From JAJPHF01 sp035293805 (lineage in GTDB: Bacteria; Chloroflexota; UBA6077; JAJPHF01), in the NCBI GenBank assembly GCA_035293805.1, contig DATGMD010000028.1, positions 87,873 through 151,872 of the forward strand: a DNA stretch of 64,000 bases, written 5' to 3'. The notes beneath the pieces were generated by a model. The model made no database searches, had not been told where the DNA came from, and was given only the letters and a program-made list of their open reading frames with translations. Shown here one piece after another: positions 18,748 through 27,966 of the stretch. Each line of letters starts with the position of its first letter. Position 1 is the stretch's first letter. The position numbers and the translations under genes are program-made.

Positions 18748-19986
18748 TTAGCTCAGGAAATCCAGCAGCGGGTACGACGCGCCGAGAACGGGCTCGGCGC
18801 TGGCGCCCAGCCAGCGCTCCAGCGCGGTGGCGTAGACGGCGCGGAAGTCGACCTGGTAGCGCAGGTCGCCGTTGTCGAGGTCGTCGAGCGGCGGCTGAGT
18901 GCCGTAAAGGCCGCCCTTGAGCCCGGCTCCCAGCAGGAACATCGGCTCGGCCGTGCCGTGGTCCGTGCCCTGACTGCCGTTCTCGTGTACGCGGCGCCCG
19001 AACTCCGAGAAGGTCATGGTCAGGACCTGGTCGGCCTTGCCCATCGCTTCCAGGTCGTTCTGGAACGCATCGAGGCCGGTGGCAAGCTGGTCGAGCAGGC
19101 GCTGCTGGGTGTTCTTCTGGTTCGCGTGCGTGTCGAAGCCGCCAATCTGGACGTAGTAGACGCGCGCGCCGAGATCCCCGGCGATCAGGCGGGCCACCGC
19201 CTTCAGTCCCTGGGCGAAGCCGTTCTCGGGATAGCTGATCGGCGTCTGCCAGGCGCCGGCCACGCGCTGTAGCTCGTCGGTGCTGGCGAGTGCGTTCAGC
19301 GACTGCTGGCCCAGGAAGTCAGCGTAGGGGCGGATGGCCTCGTGGCGGGCGTCCAGCTCCTGGAGCGTCTGGATCTTGGCGTCGCGGTCGGCGGGCCAGC
19401 GCGGGTCGGTCTGGAAGCGGTAACCGTCCAGGCTGGAGAGGGCGGGCACGAAGACGCTCTCGGTCCAGAAGGCGCGGGGGAGCGCCTGGCCCACGGCTAC
19501 GCCGCCCGCCTGGCTGCCCGCGCTGCACTGGCACCCCGCGAGGTAGCGGCCGAGCCAGCCGCTCTGGGAGTAAGCGACCGGGTCGGCGGTCTGCCAGATG
19601 TCCATCGAGCGGAAGTGCGAGCGATCGGGATTGGGGTAGCCGACGCCGCGCACGACGGCCAGCTGGCCGGCGTCGAAGCGGGCCTTGAGCGGCGCGAGCG
19701 CTGGGTGGAGCGCCAGCGTGTCGTCGAGCGGCAAGACCTCGCTCTCAGGCAGGCCAAGCTGAGGCCGGAGCTGACTGTAGAGCGGGTCGCGGTACGGGAT
19801 CACCGTGTTCAGGCCGTCGTTGCCGCCGCTGAGCTGGACGACCACGAGGGCGCCGCGGCTGGTGACGCTCGGCGCGACGCCCATCTCGGGCGTGGCGCGG
19901 CCGGTCTTGGCCAGGAACGCGGGGGCGGCGACGCCGATGGTGACGAGCATCAGGCCCTTGCTCAGGAACTCACGACGCGTCGGCAT
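18748..19986 (-). CDS. DUF1501 family protein with Tat signal
   Basis: The 412-residue protein starts with a twin-arginine signal (TRREFLSKG then a hydrophobic stretch LMLVTIGVAAPAFLA), so it is exported folded. Family features are LVVVQLSGGNDGLNTVIPY, LALHPALAPLKARFDAGQL, VRGVGYPNPDRSHFRSMDIW, IGGFDTHANQKNTQ and TFSEFGRRVHENGSQGTDHG. These are the DUF1501 core, structurally close to sulfatases/phosphatases, but no activity is established. It follows the DUF1800 gene by 29 bases, the usual pairing for these families. Its job is unknown. Confidence 0.9.
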   Translation of the reverse strand: MPTRREFLSKGLMLVTIGVAAPAFLAKTGRATPEMGVAPSVTSRGALVVVQLSGGNDGLNTVIPYRDPLYSQLRPQLGLPESEVLPLDDTLALHPALAPLKARFDAGQLAVVRGVGYPNPDRSHFRSMDIWQTADPVAYSQSGWLGRYLAGCQCSAGSQAGGVAVGQALPRAFWTESVFVPALSSLDGYRFQTDPRWPADRDAKIQTLQELDARHEAIRPYADFLGQQSLNALASTDELQRVAGAWQTPISYPENGFAQGLKAVARLIAGDLGARVYYVQIGGFDTHANQKNTQQRLLDQLATGLDAFQNDLEAMGKADQVLTMTFSEFGRRVHENGSQGTDHGTAEPMFLLGAGLKGGLYGTQPPLDDLDNGDLRYQVDFRAVYATALERWLGASAEPVLGASYPLLDFLS

Positions 19987-20015
19987 GTTCTGTTCCTTTA
20001 CCTAACAACGGGGCG

Positions 20016-21326
20016 CTAGCCCAGCTGATACAGCGGGCCGGCCATCACGAGGTGGGCCAGGCCGCGGATCGTCCGGTCCGCGGCATTCGGGTTGGCCGCC
20101 AGGTCGCCCCCCTGGTGGGCGTAGTCGAGCAGGGCAGCCCGGCTGCTGGCCGGCAAGTCCCCGTCCAGGAACTGCTCGGCGAAGTGGTCGACGAGGGCGT
20201 CCGGCGTCCGATACGTCTGCGCGAGCGCGGCGGCGTCGAGGTAGCTCTGGTCGCCGCGCGCGGTGGCCAGGCGGTTGGCGAAGTTGGCGCGCTCGAGCAC
20301 CGTCATGGCGTTGATCCAGGCGGGGCCGCCGTCCCACCCCTTGACGCTCGGCGGGTTCAGCAGGTCTTGACCCATGCGCCGCAGCACTGCCGGGAGGTCG
20401 CGCGGCAGCGCCTGCGCGTCGAGCGCCTTCACGACGCCGAGGGTGAATTCAACAGGGCTCTTGATGTGCGCGTGGTAGGCGCGCTCGCTGCGGAACTCGG
20501 GGGCGTGCAGGATGGCGCCGACGAGCGTGCGGAGGTCGTAGCCGCTGTCGCGGAAGACGCCGCCCAGGCGGTCGATCACCTGGGGCTCCGGATCGTCGTA
20601 GGCGAAGAAGCGGAAGAGCTTGCCGGCCAGGTAGGACGCCGCGGCCGGCTGGTCGAGGATGGCGTCGATCACGCCATCGCCGTCGAGATTGCCCGTGTGG
20701 CCGAGGACGGTCTTGACGTCGTCGTCGTGCTGGCGGGGCGTCACCGTGAACGTGAGGTCGCGGTTGACGGTCCAGCCGGTGAAGGCGCGAGCCGCCTCCT
20801 TCACGTCGGCTTCGCTGTAGTTGCCGATGCCGAGCGTGAACAGCTCCATCAGCTCGCGGGCGTAGTTCTCGTTCGGGGCGCCCTTCCGGTTCAGACGGTT
20901 GTCCAGGTAGGCGAGCATGGCCGGATCACGGCTGATGCCGCGCAAGAGGTCGCGCCAGTTGCCGAGCGCCTGCTCGCGAAACAGGGCGAGCTGCCGCTGG
21001 AACAGCGCGGGCGCGCGCGGCCCGCCGACCTTCGACACGGCCGAGGTGAGGTGGCCGTGCCAGAAGAGAACCATCTTCTCCTGCAGCGGGCGCGCGGTCA
21101 GGAGCATGCGGTAGAGCCAGGCGAGCCGCAGGCCCTCGATCTTGCTCTGATCCAGGTCGAGGGCGGCGATCTGCGCGTCCACGTCGTCGGGCACGCGCTC
21201 GGGGTGCAGCAGCCGCTCGACGGTGGCGTCGTAGCCGAGCCCCACGGCGGCGTCGAGCTCGGCGGGGGTGGCGCCGAACCCCGCCCGCCGCAAGAGGTGC
21301 GCTAGCTCGCGCCGTGTTTGGTCCAT
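20016..21326 (-). CDS. DUF1800 family protein
   Basis: The 436-residue protein begins DQTRRELAHLLRRAGFGAT and shows LEKMV-like QEKMVLFWHGHLTSAV, YLDNRLNRKGAPNENYARELMELF (broken here as two runs), ARAFTGW and LFRFFAYDDPEP, all typical of DUF1800. ATG 21326 lies eight bases after AAGGAGG, so the longer reading to 21521 is not used. It lacks an obvious signal peptide. It is co-directional with the DUF1501 gene and almost certainly co-transcribed. The two families occur together widely, often with exported proteins, and their function is not established. Confidence 0.9.
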   Translation of the reverse strand: MDQTRRELAHLLRRAGFGATPAELDAAVGLGYDATVERLLHPERVPDDVDAQIAALDLDQSKIEGLRLAWLYRMLLTARPLQEKMVLFWHGHLTSAVSKVGGPRAPALFQRQLALFREQALGNWRDLLRGISRDPAMLAYLDNRLNRKGAPNENYARELMELFTLGIGNYSEADVKEAARAFTGWTVNRDLTFTVTPRQHDDDVKTVLGHTGNLDGDGVIDAILDQPAAASYLAGKLFRFFAYDDPEPQVIDRLGGVFRDSGYDLRTLVGAILHAPEFRSERAYHAHIKSPVEFTLGVVKALDAQALPRDLPAVLRRMGQDLLNPPSVKGWDGGPAWINAMTVLERANFANRLATARGDQSYLDAAALAQTYRTPDALVDHFAEQFLDGDLPASSRAALLDYAHQGGDLAANPNAADRTIRGLAHLVMAGPLYQLG

Positions 21327-21560
21327 GTGCGGTCCTCCTTGCCTGCTGCCATGCCTGGCCGCTGCTCCGCGGCGACTCCAGCGCGCGGCCCAGTCCCCGG
21401 CCGCCTGCCCGTCCGGCGCGCCCGTGCCCCCACGTGTGAGCGGCCGCGAGGCGTGCGCCCCACCGGGGCACCAGCCGGATGCGCTAGCGTAGACACGACT
21501 GGGGCGGGATTTGGGTTTCACACACGCGTCGCCCCCGATGATATTCGGCGGGCGGCGATG

Positions 21561-22919
21561 CTAGTCGACCTCGCGGGCGGCGGGGGAGAGACGGGCGGCG
21601 AGGAGGCCGGTGAGGACGAGCGCGGCGGCCATGGCCGCCATCGTCGGCTGAACGCCGAAGGCCGCCGTGCCGAAGCCGGCCAGCATCGTCCCCAGCGGGA
21701 TCATGCTGCGGTTCAGGAAGACGATGCTGAGCACGCGCCCGCGGTACTCCTCGTCCACGATCTCTTGCACGACGGTGTTGTTGGTCGTCATGTAGACCTG
21801 CTGGCTGATGCCCACGATCAGCAGCATGAGCGCCGAGAACCAGACCCACGACGACAGCGCGAAGCCGAAGAGGGCGAGGCCGAACATGACGATGGCGGCC
21901 AGCATCAGCCAGCCGCGGCGCACGTTCGTCGCCGCCGCGACGTAGAGTGCGCCGCCGACCGCCCCCAGGCTGGAGCAGGCGGTAAGCAGGCCCAGCCCGC
22001 TGCCGCCAACCCGCAGCACGTCGCGGGCAAACACGGTGAGCATCGTCATGTACGGCAGCCCCAGCCCGACGGGCAGCAGCGCCAGCACGAGCAGCCCCTG
22101 GAGCACCGGCTGCGTGCGGACGTAGTTCACGCCCCCCTTGATGTCGTCGAGCACGCTGCGATTGCCCACCGCGCGGCGCGGCGGAATGTCCATCGCCGCG
22201 AGGCTCCACAGCACCGCGATGAAGCTCACCGCGTTCAGGAAGAACGCGCCGGCGATGCCGACGGTCGCGATCAGCAGGCCCCCGATAGCCGGGCCAATGA
22301 TCCGGGTCAGGTTGAACTGCGTCGAGTTCAAGCCGATCGCGTTGCGCAGGTCCTGTGGTGGTACGAGGTCCGACACCAGGCCCTGCTTGGCCGGCTGGTT
22401 GAAGGACATCATGATGCCGCGGCCGGCCGCGATGGCGAGCACCATCCAGATCTGGATCAGGCCCGTGACGTCGAGCACGGCCAGGGTGAGCGCGAGGACC
22501 ATCGCGATGGCCTGCGTGGTGAACATCAGCCGCCGCCGCTCCCAGCGGTCGGCCACCACGCCGCCGACGAGCGTGAAGATGAGGATCGGCAGCCAGCGGG
22601 CGAGATTCACCAGGCCCAGGTAGATGGCCGAGTCGGTGAGCAGGTAGACGAGCCAGTTGAACGCGATCTGGTCCATCCAGTCGCCGGTGTTCGACACCAG
22701 GTTGCCGATGAACAGCAGGCGGTAGTTGCGGTGGCGGAGCGAGCGCAGCGAGTCGGGAAGGGTAAAGCCGAGCGCGAGGCGCCCGATGGGCGGGGCCGAC
22801 AAGCGTACGGCAGCGCGGACCGGCAGGGCGCCATTGCCCGTGGCATGGGCGGGCTCGACCGCGCTCTCGCGCACGAACGGTCCGCCGGGGGTGGGGTTGG
22901 CCCCTCGTGGTCCGGGCAT
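21561..22919 (-). CDS. MFS transporter, EntS/DHA3-like exporter
   Basis: The 452-residue inner-membrane protein has about twelve hydrophobic segments. After a 50-residue soluble N-terminus it has SLRHRNYRLLFIGNLVSNTG and WMDQIAFNWLVYLLT, then the MFS loop GGVVADRWERRRLM, the counterpart of G-x-x-x-D-R-x-x-R-R. A second half follows after a cytoplasmic loop near NRSVLDDIKGG. The DHA3 group exports siderophores, macrolides and other drugs. ATG 22919 has GGAGG upstream. It resembles the transporter at 25895-27226 in opening motif and layout. Confidence 0.85.
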   Translation of the reverse strand: MPGPRGANPTPGGPFVRESAVEPAHATGNGALPVRAAVRLSAPPIGRLALGFTLPDSLRSLRHRNYRLLFIGNLVSNTGDWMDQIAFNWLVYLLTDSAIYLGLVNLARWLPILIFTLVGGVVADRWERRRLMFTTQAIAMVLALTLAVLDVTGLIQIWMVLAIAAGRGIMMSFNQPAKQGLVSDLVPPQDLRNAIGLNSTQFNLTRIIGPAIGGLLIATVGIAGAFFLNAVSFIAVLWSLAAMDIPPRRAVGNRSVLDDIKGGVNYVRTQPVLQGLLVLALLPVGLGLPYMTMLTVFARDVLRVGGSGLGLLTACSSLGAVGGALYVAAATNVRRGWLMLAAIVMFGLALFGFALSSWVWFSALMLLIVGISQQVYMTTNNTVVQEIVDEEYRGRVLSIVFLNRSMIPLGTMLAGFGTAAFGVQPTMAAMAAALVLTGLLAARLSPAAREVD

Positions 22920-23235
22920 AGTCCTCCGAGCCTGGGTCGCGCTGCCCGCGCGCAGGGTGCGGCGGACCGACGGCGCCGGGGAGCGCCAGGGCTGGCGTCA
23001 GCGCCCGCCTATTGCAGAGTATAGGCGAACGGACGCCACCGGCGGGGCTCCGTGGCATCCGCATTATACGCCTCTGGCCGTGCGGCCGCTCACATATGGC
23101 GGCTCGTGGAGCGTGTGGACGCCGCTGTTACCTGGGGGCGCGGGGCGGGCGCGGGAGGAGCGCCGCCGAGGCCGCGCGAGCGCGCGCCCCGGCCGCTCGC
23201 GAGACTCCACGGGACAGCTCGGTCCGGGTCGTCCG

Positions 23236-23265
23236 TTGACCCGTGCGGCGCGGCTGGCGCATAAT
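23236..23265 (+). promoter_or_regulatory. Promoter of tRNA-Gly
   Basis: TTGACC (23236-23241) and CATAAT (23260-23265) are spaced by 18 bp, about 35 bases before the mature tRNA. Confidence 0.7.
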
Positions 23266-23299
23266 GTAGCGGGCGCCTGTCGCAGCGGGCGTCGCTCGC

Positions 23300-23376
23300 G
23301 CGGGGGTAGCTCAGCCCGGCAGAGCCCCTGCCTTCCAAGCAGGTTGTCGCGGGTTCGAATCCCGTCCCCCGCTCCA
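23300..23376 (+). tRNA. tRNA-Gly (anticodon TCC), CCA encoded
   Basis: The acceptor stem is GCGGGGG/CCCCCGC, the D-arm opens TAGCTC, and the anticodon stem CCTGC/GCAGG encloses loop CTTCCAA with anticodon TCC. The T-arm is GCGGG-TTCGAAT-CCCGT. Discriminator T is followed by encoded CCA at 23374-23376. Confidence 0.95.
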
Positions 23377-23758
23377 AAGTGTCATACCGGCGCCAACAGG
23401 GCGCTGTCCCCTCGTCTCGTGAGAGTCGCCCGCGCCACTGCCCGACCGACGGGGTACTGCGGCTCGGCCGTAGTGCGCGCAAAGTCCCGCGAGCACCAGC
23501 CTTCCGGCACGGGGCCGTCGCCTGGTCCCTTACCCGTGCCGGCGTGGCCTAGATTCCCCTTAGCTCCGCGACTCTCCAGCCCAACCCGCGGCGCCGTGGT
23601 ATCCGTCCGGCGTGGGGTATCACGATCCAGTTGGGCGCTGACGACGGCCGAATGCGGGGCGCACAGGCCCCGTAGCCGAGCGGACCGTTAAACACCTCTG
23701 GGATAGGCCGTCGCGGCGGCGGCTCGGCAGCACCAGGCTCGGCAGCAGCGCCTCGCGC
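23377..23758. other. Gene-free stretch after tRNA-Gly
   Basis: I see no convincing gene, terminator or RNA here. It separates the tRNA from the converging end of the M50 protease gene. Short GGTATC repeats near 23598-23620 are the only pattern noted. Confidence 0.4.
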
Positions 23759-25219
23759 CTAACCCGGCCCGGCGCATCGCCGGCGCGCGATCGCCGGACC
23801 AGACGCGCGCGCCGGCGCGGGGCGGTGGTCGGGCGCACCGGGAGCGCCACGCCGGGCGGGGTGCGGCGGCCGCAGCCGGGCCAGGAGGCGTCCGACGGCT
23901 CGCGCCAGCTGCCATAGCTTCAGCGCCGTGCCGAAGAGCAGGGGAATACCAAACGCGAGCGCCACGACGATCACCAGGACGCGCCACCCGACCCCCTCCT
24001 GGACCCAGGCGTCCGCGAGGAGCCGCTGAAGCCGGCGTGCCCAGAGGTAGGTCGCCGCTGCGAGGACCAGGCCCGAGTACAGCAGCGCCAGCGTCCCGTA
24101 CACGGTGAAGATCCGCTCCTCGCGCGAGAAGGGGGTGCGCCGCTTGAGCTTTCGCCACAGCTCCGCGCGAATGAATGCCAGCGCGCGGGCGCGCAGGCGC
24201 GGCATCTCGAGCCAGTCGATCAACAAGTAGTAGCCGTCTAGCTCGAGCAGCGGCACGAGCTGCAGGGTGTTGTTGACGTAAGCGACCAGCGCCAGCTGGA
24301 AGGCGATCGGCGCGAGGAGCGAGCTGGGCTGCCAGACGACCACCAGCATGGCGAGGCCGCCCAAGGCCCAGATCGTGGCCATGCCCGCGACTGAGACGAG
24401 CAAGCGGGCGCGCCGCGGCGCCATCCAGATGTCGCTCGTGTCGGTGAAGAACGCCGGTAGCCCGTAGTAGAGCATGACGCCGCCGCGTCGGACCTCGCAC
24501 CCAAAATGCTTGGTCGTCAGCGCGTGACCCAGCTCGTGGAGCGAGATGACCGCCGTCCAGAGCGCCAGGAACGTGAGTAAGCCCAGGGTGTAGGAGCCGC
24601 GAAAGCGCAGGATGTCCCGGTCGCCGAAGAGCAGCTCCCACACGAACAGCCCCGCGCCCACGAGCGCGAGGACGGCGCCGAGCAGCAGCACCGGCGGCGT
24701 GAACGCCGCCCAACCGCCCGCACGGTAAAGCGCGGTGAGGGGGCCGTCGAGTCCCGTGAGGGGGAACTCATGATACCGATAGCTCTGGATGACTTGGTCG
24801 ATCCGGTAGGTCCAGGTGTGGCGGGCGAGCGCCGCGGCCAGCCCGCCCCAGGCGTCGCGCGGCTCGCCGACGAGGAAGCGCTGCTGCCGCAGCTCGTGCA
24901 CCAGGTGGACGACGCGGTCGAAGGCGAAGCGCTGGTAGCGCTGCACGTACGCCTCCATCAGGTCGGCGACCTGGTGGCTGCCGTCCATCAGCGCCAGCAG
25001 GTACTGCTCGTCAGGGCCCAGGCGCACGTAGGTGCCGGCGCTCGGGCTCTTGGCGATGTAGTACGCTTCGCCATCCGTGGTGGTGAAGCCGCGTACCACG
25101 ACGTCCGGGCGCAGCCGGGGGCGATCGTAGGCGGGGTTCACGCGGTCGGCAAGCTGTGCCCACACGCTGCGCCCGGACGCCGACGCGGGAGCCGCCGCCG
25201 CCTCGCCCGCCTGGGCCAT
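23759..25219 (-). CDS. Membrane zinc protease (M50-like) with N-terminal PqqD/RRE-like domain
   Basis: The protein has 486 residues. Residues about 20-120 look like a PqqD-type RiPP recognition element: RPRLRPDVVVRGF, YYIAKSPSAGTYVRLGPDEQ, LLALMDGSHQVADLMEAYV and a following helical segment. Then come several membrane segments. Zinc motif HELGH is at 228-232 (ISLHELGHALTTKHFG), and the third ligand motif LLELDGYYLL at about 325-334, as in S2P/SpoIVFB and YydH-type peptide proteases. The C-terminus is Arg/Pro-rich. ATG 25219 follows GGCGGAGGA. It lies 116 bases downstream of the small LigA-like gene in the same direction. Proteolytic maturation or export of that peptide is inferred. Confidence 0.82.
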   Translation of the reverse strand: MAQAGEAAAAPASASGRSVWAQLADRVNPAYDRPRLRPDVVVRGFTTTDGEAYYIAKSPSAGTYVRLGPDEQYLLALMDGSHQVADLMEAYVQRYQRFAFDRVVHLVHELRQQRFLVGEPRDAWGGLAAALARHTWTYRIDQVIQSYRYHEFPLTGLDGPLTALYRAGGWAAFTPPVLLLGAVLALVGAGLFVWELLFGDRDILRFRGSYTLGLLTFLALWTAVISLHELGHALTTKHFGCEVRRGGVMLYYGLPAFFTDTSDIWMAPRRARLLVSVAGMATIWALGGLAMLVVVWQPSSLLAPIAFQLALVAYVNNTLQLVPLLELDGYYLLIDWLEMPRLRARALAFIRAELWRKLKRRTPFSREERIFTVYGTLALLYSGLVLAAATYLWARRLQRLLADAWVQEGVGWRVLVIVVALAFGIPLLFGTALKLWQLARAVGRLLARLRPPHPARRGAPGAPDHRPAPARASGPAIARRRCAGPG

Positions 25220-25335
25220 GTGTCCTCCGCCGCCGACGTGAAGCGGTGTACGGATAGTGTGAGCACGAAACGCGCGGGAGGCTCTGCCGCGCGGCGCCCC
25301 CGCGCTTCACGAGGGCGCCGCGTGACAGGGCCGTG

Positions 25336-25593
25336 CTAGTACCAGGGCTCGGTGGGGAACGCGGCGCCTGGCCCGGGCGGATTGTCGAGCGGCGGGCTAG
25401 ACTGCTTGGTGACGCGCGCGTCCACGCCGAGGGCCGCGAGCTGCTCGGAGTCGTCGGCGCGCAGCGCCGCCCGCTCCTCGGGCGTCAGGTCATAGCCCGC
25501 CAGCGCCGCGTCGGGATCGCGCTGCAGCTGTGACCGGAAGGCCGCGTCCGTGCTCGCCCGCTCCACTGCCTGCATCAAAGCCTCGCGCGACAT
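25336..25593 (-). CDS. Small LigA-like peptide, possible RiPP precursor
   Basis: The peptide has 85 residues. Its first 60 are helical and read like the LigA-type leader (aromatic dioxygenase small-subunit fold): FRSQLQRDPDAALAGYDLTP, EERAALRADDSEQLAALGVD. The last 25 are unstructured and Pro-rich (QSSPPLDNPPGPGAAFPTEP, then WY). Such LigA-like leaders occur in predicted ribosomal peptide precursors. ATG 25593 has GGAGGT upstream. It is upstream of and co-directional with the RRE-M50 protease. The tail has no Cys, which argues against lanthipeptide or sactipeptide chemistry. A paralogue lies at 33061-33279. Precursor status is inferred; a stand-alone regulatory peptide is possible. Confidence 0.65.
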   Translation of the reverse strand: MSREALMQAVERASTDAAFRSQLQRDPDAALAGYDLTPEERAALRADDSEQLAALGVDARVTKQSSPPLDNPPGPGAAFPTEPWY

Positions 25594-25680
25594 AGTAACC
25601 TCCAAGCCGCGCTTGCGCCCGGCCGGGGCTCCCGCGGCCGCCCGCGGGGTGGACCCTACCGGGCGCATCGTCTGGTTCGC

Positions 25681-25716
25681 TGCCAACAACATGTGGTCCG
25701 CAATACATGTGCCAAC
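25681..25716. promoter_or_regulatory. Possible operator between the peptide gene and the MFS gene
   Basis: TGCCAAC (25681-25687) and ACATGT (25689-25694) are repeated as ACATGT (25705-25710) and TGCCAAC (25710-25716), all within 36 bases of a divergent intergenic region. The arrangement suggests a binding site for a dimeric regulator. No regulator gene is adjacent. Confidence 0.35.
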
Positions 25717-25894
25717 CCTCACCATGCCCGGCGCCGCGCACGCGCCGAGCGCCCCGATCGTCTCGTGGCGAAGGTCCGTCGAGCGCCTCGCGGCCGCGCC
25801 GCTCTCCAGCCTGCCGCGTGATAGGGCCTGCTACGCTGGCGGGGAGCGCGGCGCAAGTGCTACGCTGAGAGGCGAGTCGCGGCAGGGGGTGGCG

Positions 25895-27226
25895 ATGGAT
25901 CGCGCGGGGGCAGACCGCCCGGCGCCCGCATCGTCGCGCACTCCGACCGCCGAGCCGGCGGGCGCTCCGTCCGCCAGCGCGCGGCTCGGCGCCTTCCGCT
26001 ATCCGGTCTACCGCTGGTACTGGCTCGGTCAGCTTGCCACGAACATCGGCACCTGGATGGCCGTCGTGGCGACCGGCTGGCTGCTGCTGGAGCTGACCGA
26101 CTCTCCCGCGATCCTCGGCCTGAACGCCGCCTTCCAGGGTGTGCCCATCGTCGTCTTCGCGCTGGTGGGCGGCGTGGTCGCCGACCGCTTCGATCGCTAT
26201 CGCCTGATGGTCGGCGCCCAGGTCGTGCAGCTCGCGCTCGACACGGGGCTCGCCGTGCTCGTGGCGACCGGCGCCGTCACTGTGCCGCACGTCTTCGTCT
26301 ACTCGCTGCTCCAGGCGATCGTCAACGGCCTGACGACGCCGGCTCGGCAGGCGCTTGTGCCGCGCCTCGTGCCGCGCGAAGGGCTGGTCTCGGCCGTGGC
26401 GCTCAACTCGAGCGTCTGGCAGGGCGGCGCCGTGGTGGGGCCCACGTTGGCGGGCGTGGTCCTGGCCGCCTTCGGCACCGTTTGGAACTTCTACATCAAC
26501 GTGCTGAGCGACGTGGTGTGTCTCGGCGCCATGCTGTTGATGCGGCTGCCCCGCGAGCCGCGCCGGGCGAGCGCGCACTCGCCGTGGGCCAGCCTCGTGC
26601 AGGGCACGCGGTACTGCGCCCACCAGCCTGACGTGCGCACCCTGCTCCTCGCCACGGGCGTCGTCTGCCTGCTCGGCCGCCCCTACACGCAGCTCCTGCC
26701 CGTGTTCGCCCGCGACGTGTTCCGCGTCGGTCCCGAGGGGCTGGGGGTGATGCTCACGATGCCGTCGATCGGCGCCATCATCGCCGTCATCGGGATCGGG
26801 GTCGTGGCGCCGACGGACACCGCGCGCTGGTTCTTGCGGTCGTCCATCGCGGCGGCGCTGGCGCTGGGCGCGTTCGCCGCATCGCCGATCTATGGGCTCT
26901 CGCTGGTCATGCTCGTGTTCGTCGGCGGCACCAGCGCGGCCGCTACCTCGCTGTCCAACAGCCTCCTGCTCCAGGTCGTCGAGGACCGCATGCGGGGTCG
27001 GGTGATGGGGTATTTCATGGCCTCGACCTGGGGGGCCTGGCGGCTCGGGGCGTTCCCGGCCGGCGTAGTTGGCAGCGTGTGGGGCACGCCGCTGGCGATC
27101 GGCCTGTGCGCCGTGCTGCTCCTCATCGCGCAGGTCCCCGTCGCGCGCAGCCGACTGGTGCGGTGGACGCCGGCCGCTTTGGAGCCCCGCTCGCTCGGCG
27201 CCTCGCGCGAGGCGGCGCCGCCCTGA
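25895..27226 (+). CDS. MFS transporter, EntS/DHA3-like exporter
   Basis: The protein has 443 residues with about twelve membrane spans. A short Ala/Pro-rich N-terminus is followed by YPVYRWYWLGQLATNIGTW and MAVVATGWLLLELT, the motif-A-type loop GGVVADRFDRYRLMVG, and RQALVPRLVPREGLVSAVAL. ATG 25895 is preceded by GGGGGT. It is divergent from the LigA-like peptide and the RRE-M50 protease, so it could export their product; that link is only positional. It is otherwise close in style to the MFS protein at 21561-22919, perhaps a paralogue. Confidence 0.85.
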   Translation: MDRAGADRPAPASSRTPTAEPAGAPSASARLGAFRYPVYRWYWLGQLATNIGTWMAVVATGWLLLELTDSPAILGLNAAFQGVPIVVFALVGGVVADRFDRYRLMVGAQVVQLALDTGLAVLVATGAVTVPHVFVYSLLQAIVNGLTTPARQALVPRLVPREGLVSAVALNSSVWQGGAVVGPTLAGVVLAAFGTVWNFYINVLSDVVCLGAMLLMRLPREPRRASAHSPWASLVQGTRYCAHQPDVRTLLLATGVVCLLGRPYTQLLPVFARDVFRVGPEGLGVMLTMPSIGAIIAVIGIGVVAPTDTARWFLRSSIAAALALGAFAASPIYGLSLVMLVFVGGTSAAATSLSNSLLLQVVEDRMRGRVMGYFMASTWGAWRLGAFPAGVVGSVWGTPLAIGLCAVLLLIAQVPVARSRLVRWTPAALEPRSLGASREAAPP

Positions 27227-27446
27227 CGCCCTCGCCGCGCTCGCCGCGCTAGCCCCGGCCGCGCGGGGCAGGCCGGCGGCTCGCGGCTCTCCCGGCGGCG
27301 CCAGGCCCGGCCCGACGCGCCGCTGGGCGGTCTCCGCCACTCGTGACGCTCGCGGCGCGCCTTTCAGGCCGCAACCCGCCGTTGGTATTATCCTCACGAC
27401 GCGGGCCGGCGGGAGCGGGCGCGGCCCGACACGCGGGGGTGAGGCG

Positions 27447-27965
27447 ATGGGGCTCAGGGAGCGGCTGGAGGCCGACCAGCGCGATGCCATGCGCAGCGGG
27501 CATACTCTGCGCCTGAACACCATACGGATGCTGCGGAACGCGGTGAAGAACGCCGAGATCGCGCGCCGCGTGCCCACGCTCGACGAAAACGGCCAGGTCG
27601 TGGAAGGCTCGGCCGTGGACCCCGGCCCGCTCACCGACGAGGAGATCGAGGACGTGCTCGCGCAGCAAATCAAGCAGCGCCGCGACTCGATCGCCATCTA
27701 CAAGAAGGCGGGACGCCAGGACCTCTACGAGAAGGAAGAAGCGGAGCTAGAGGTTCTGCTAGCGTACCAGCCGCAACGCTTCTCGGCCGTCGAGGTGGAG
27801 GCGCTGGTCCGCAACGCGATTGCCGAGGTGGGGGCGACCTCGCCGCGCGAGACCGGCAAGGTCATGGGGCGGCTCGCGCCGCAGCTCCGCGACAAGAAGA
27901 TGGACCTCGGCGCCGTGCGCGAAGTCGTGGAGCGCGTGCTCGCCGAGTCGGCTGGCGCTCCCTAG
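27447..27965 (+). CDS. GatB/YqeY domain protein
   Basis: The 172-residue helical protein matches YqeY, a stand-alone relative of the tRNA-binding tail of GatB. It has LRERLEADQRDAMRSGHTLR, LNTIRMLRNAVKNAEIARR, DVLAQQIKQRRDSIAIYKK, GRQDLYEKEEAELEVLLAYQ, PRETGKVMGRLAP and a final DLGAVREVVERVL. A 25-residue insertion (VPTLDENGQVVEGSAVDPG) separates helices 2 and 3. A role in amidotransferase-related tRNA metabolism is assumed from family and not proven. ATG 27447 follows GGGGGTGAGG. Its stop is one base from the converging small gene. Confidence 0.9.
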   Translation: MGLRERLEADQRDAMRSGHTLRLNTIRMLRNAVKNAEIARRVPTLDENGQVVEGSAVDPGPLTDEEIEDVLAQQIKQRRDSIAIYKKAGRQDLYEKEEAELEVLLAYQPQRFSAVEVEALVRNAIAEVGATSPRETGKVMGRLAPQLRDKKMDLGAVREVVERVLAESAGAP

Positions 27966-27966
27966 G

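Noticed and set aside
25490..27697. 735-residue minus-strand frame over the MFS gene
   Set aside because: Antisense to a clear MFS transporter and yqeY; no recognisable domain.
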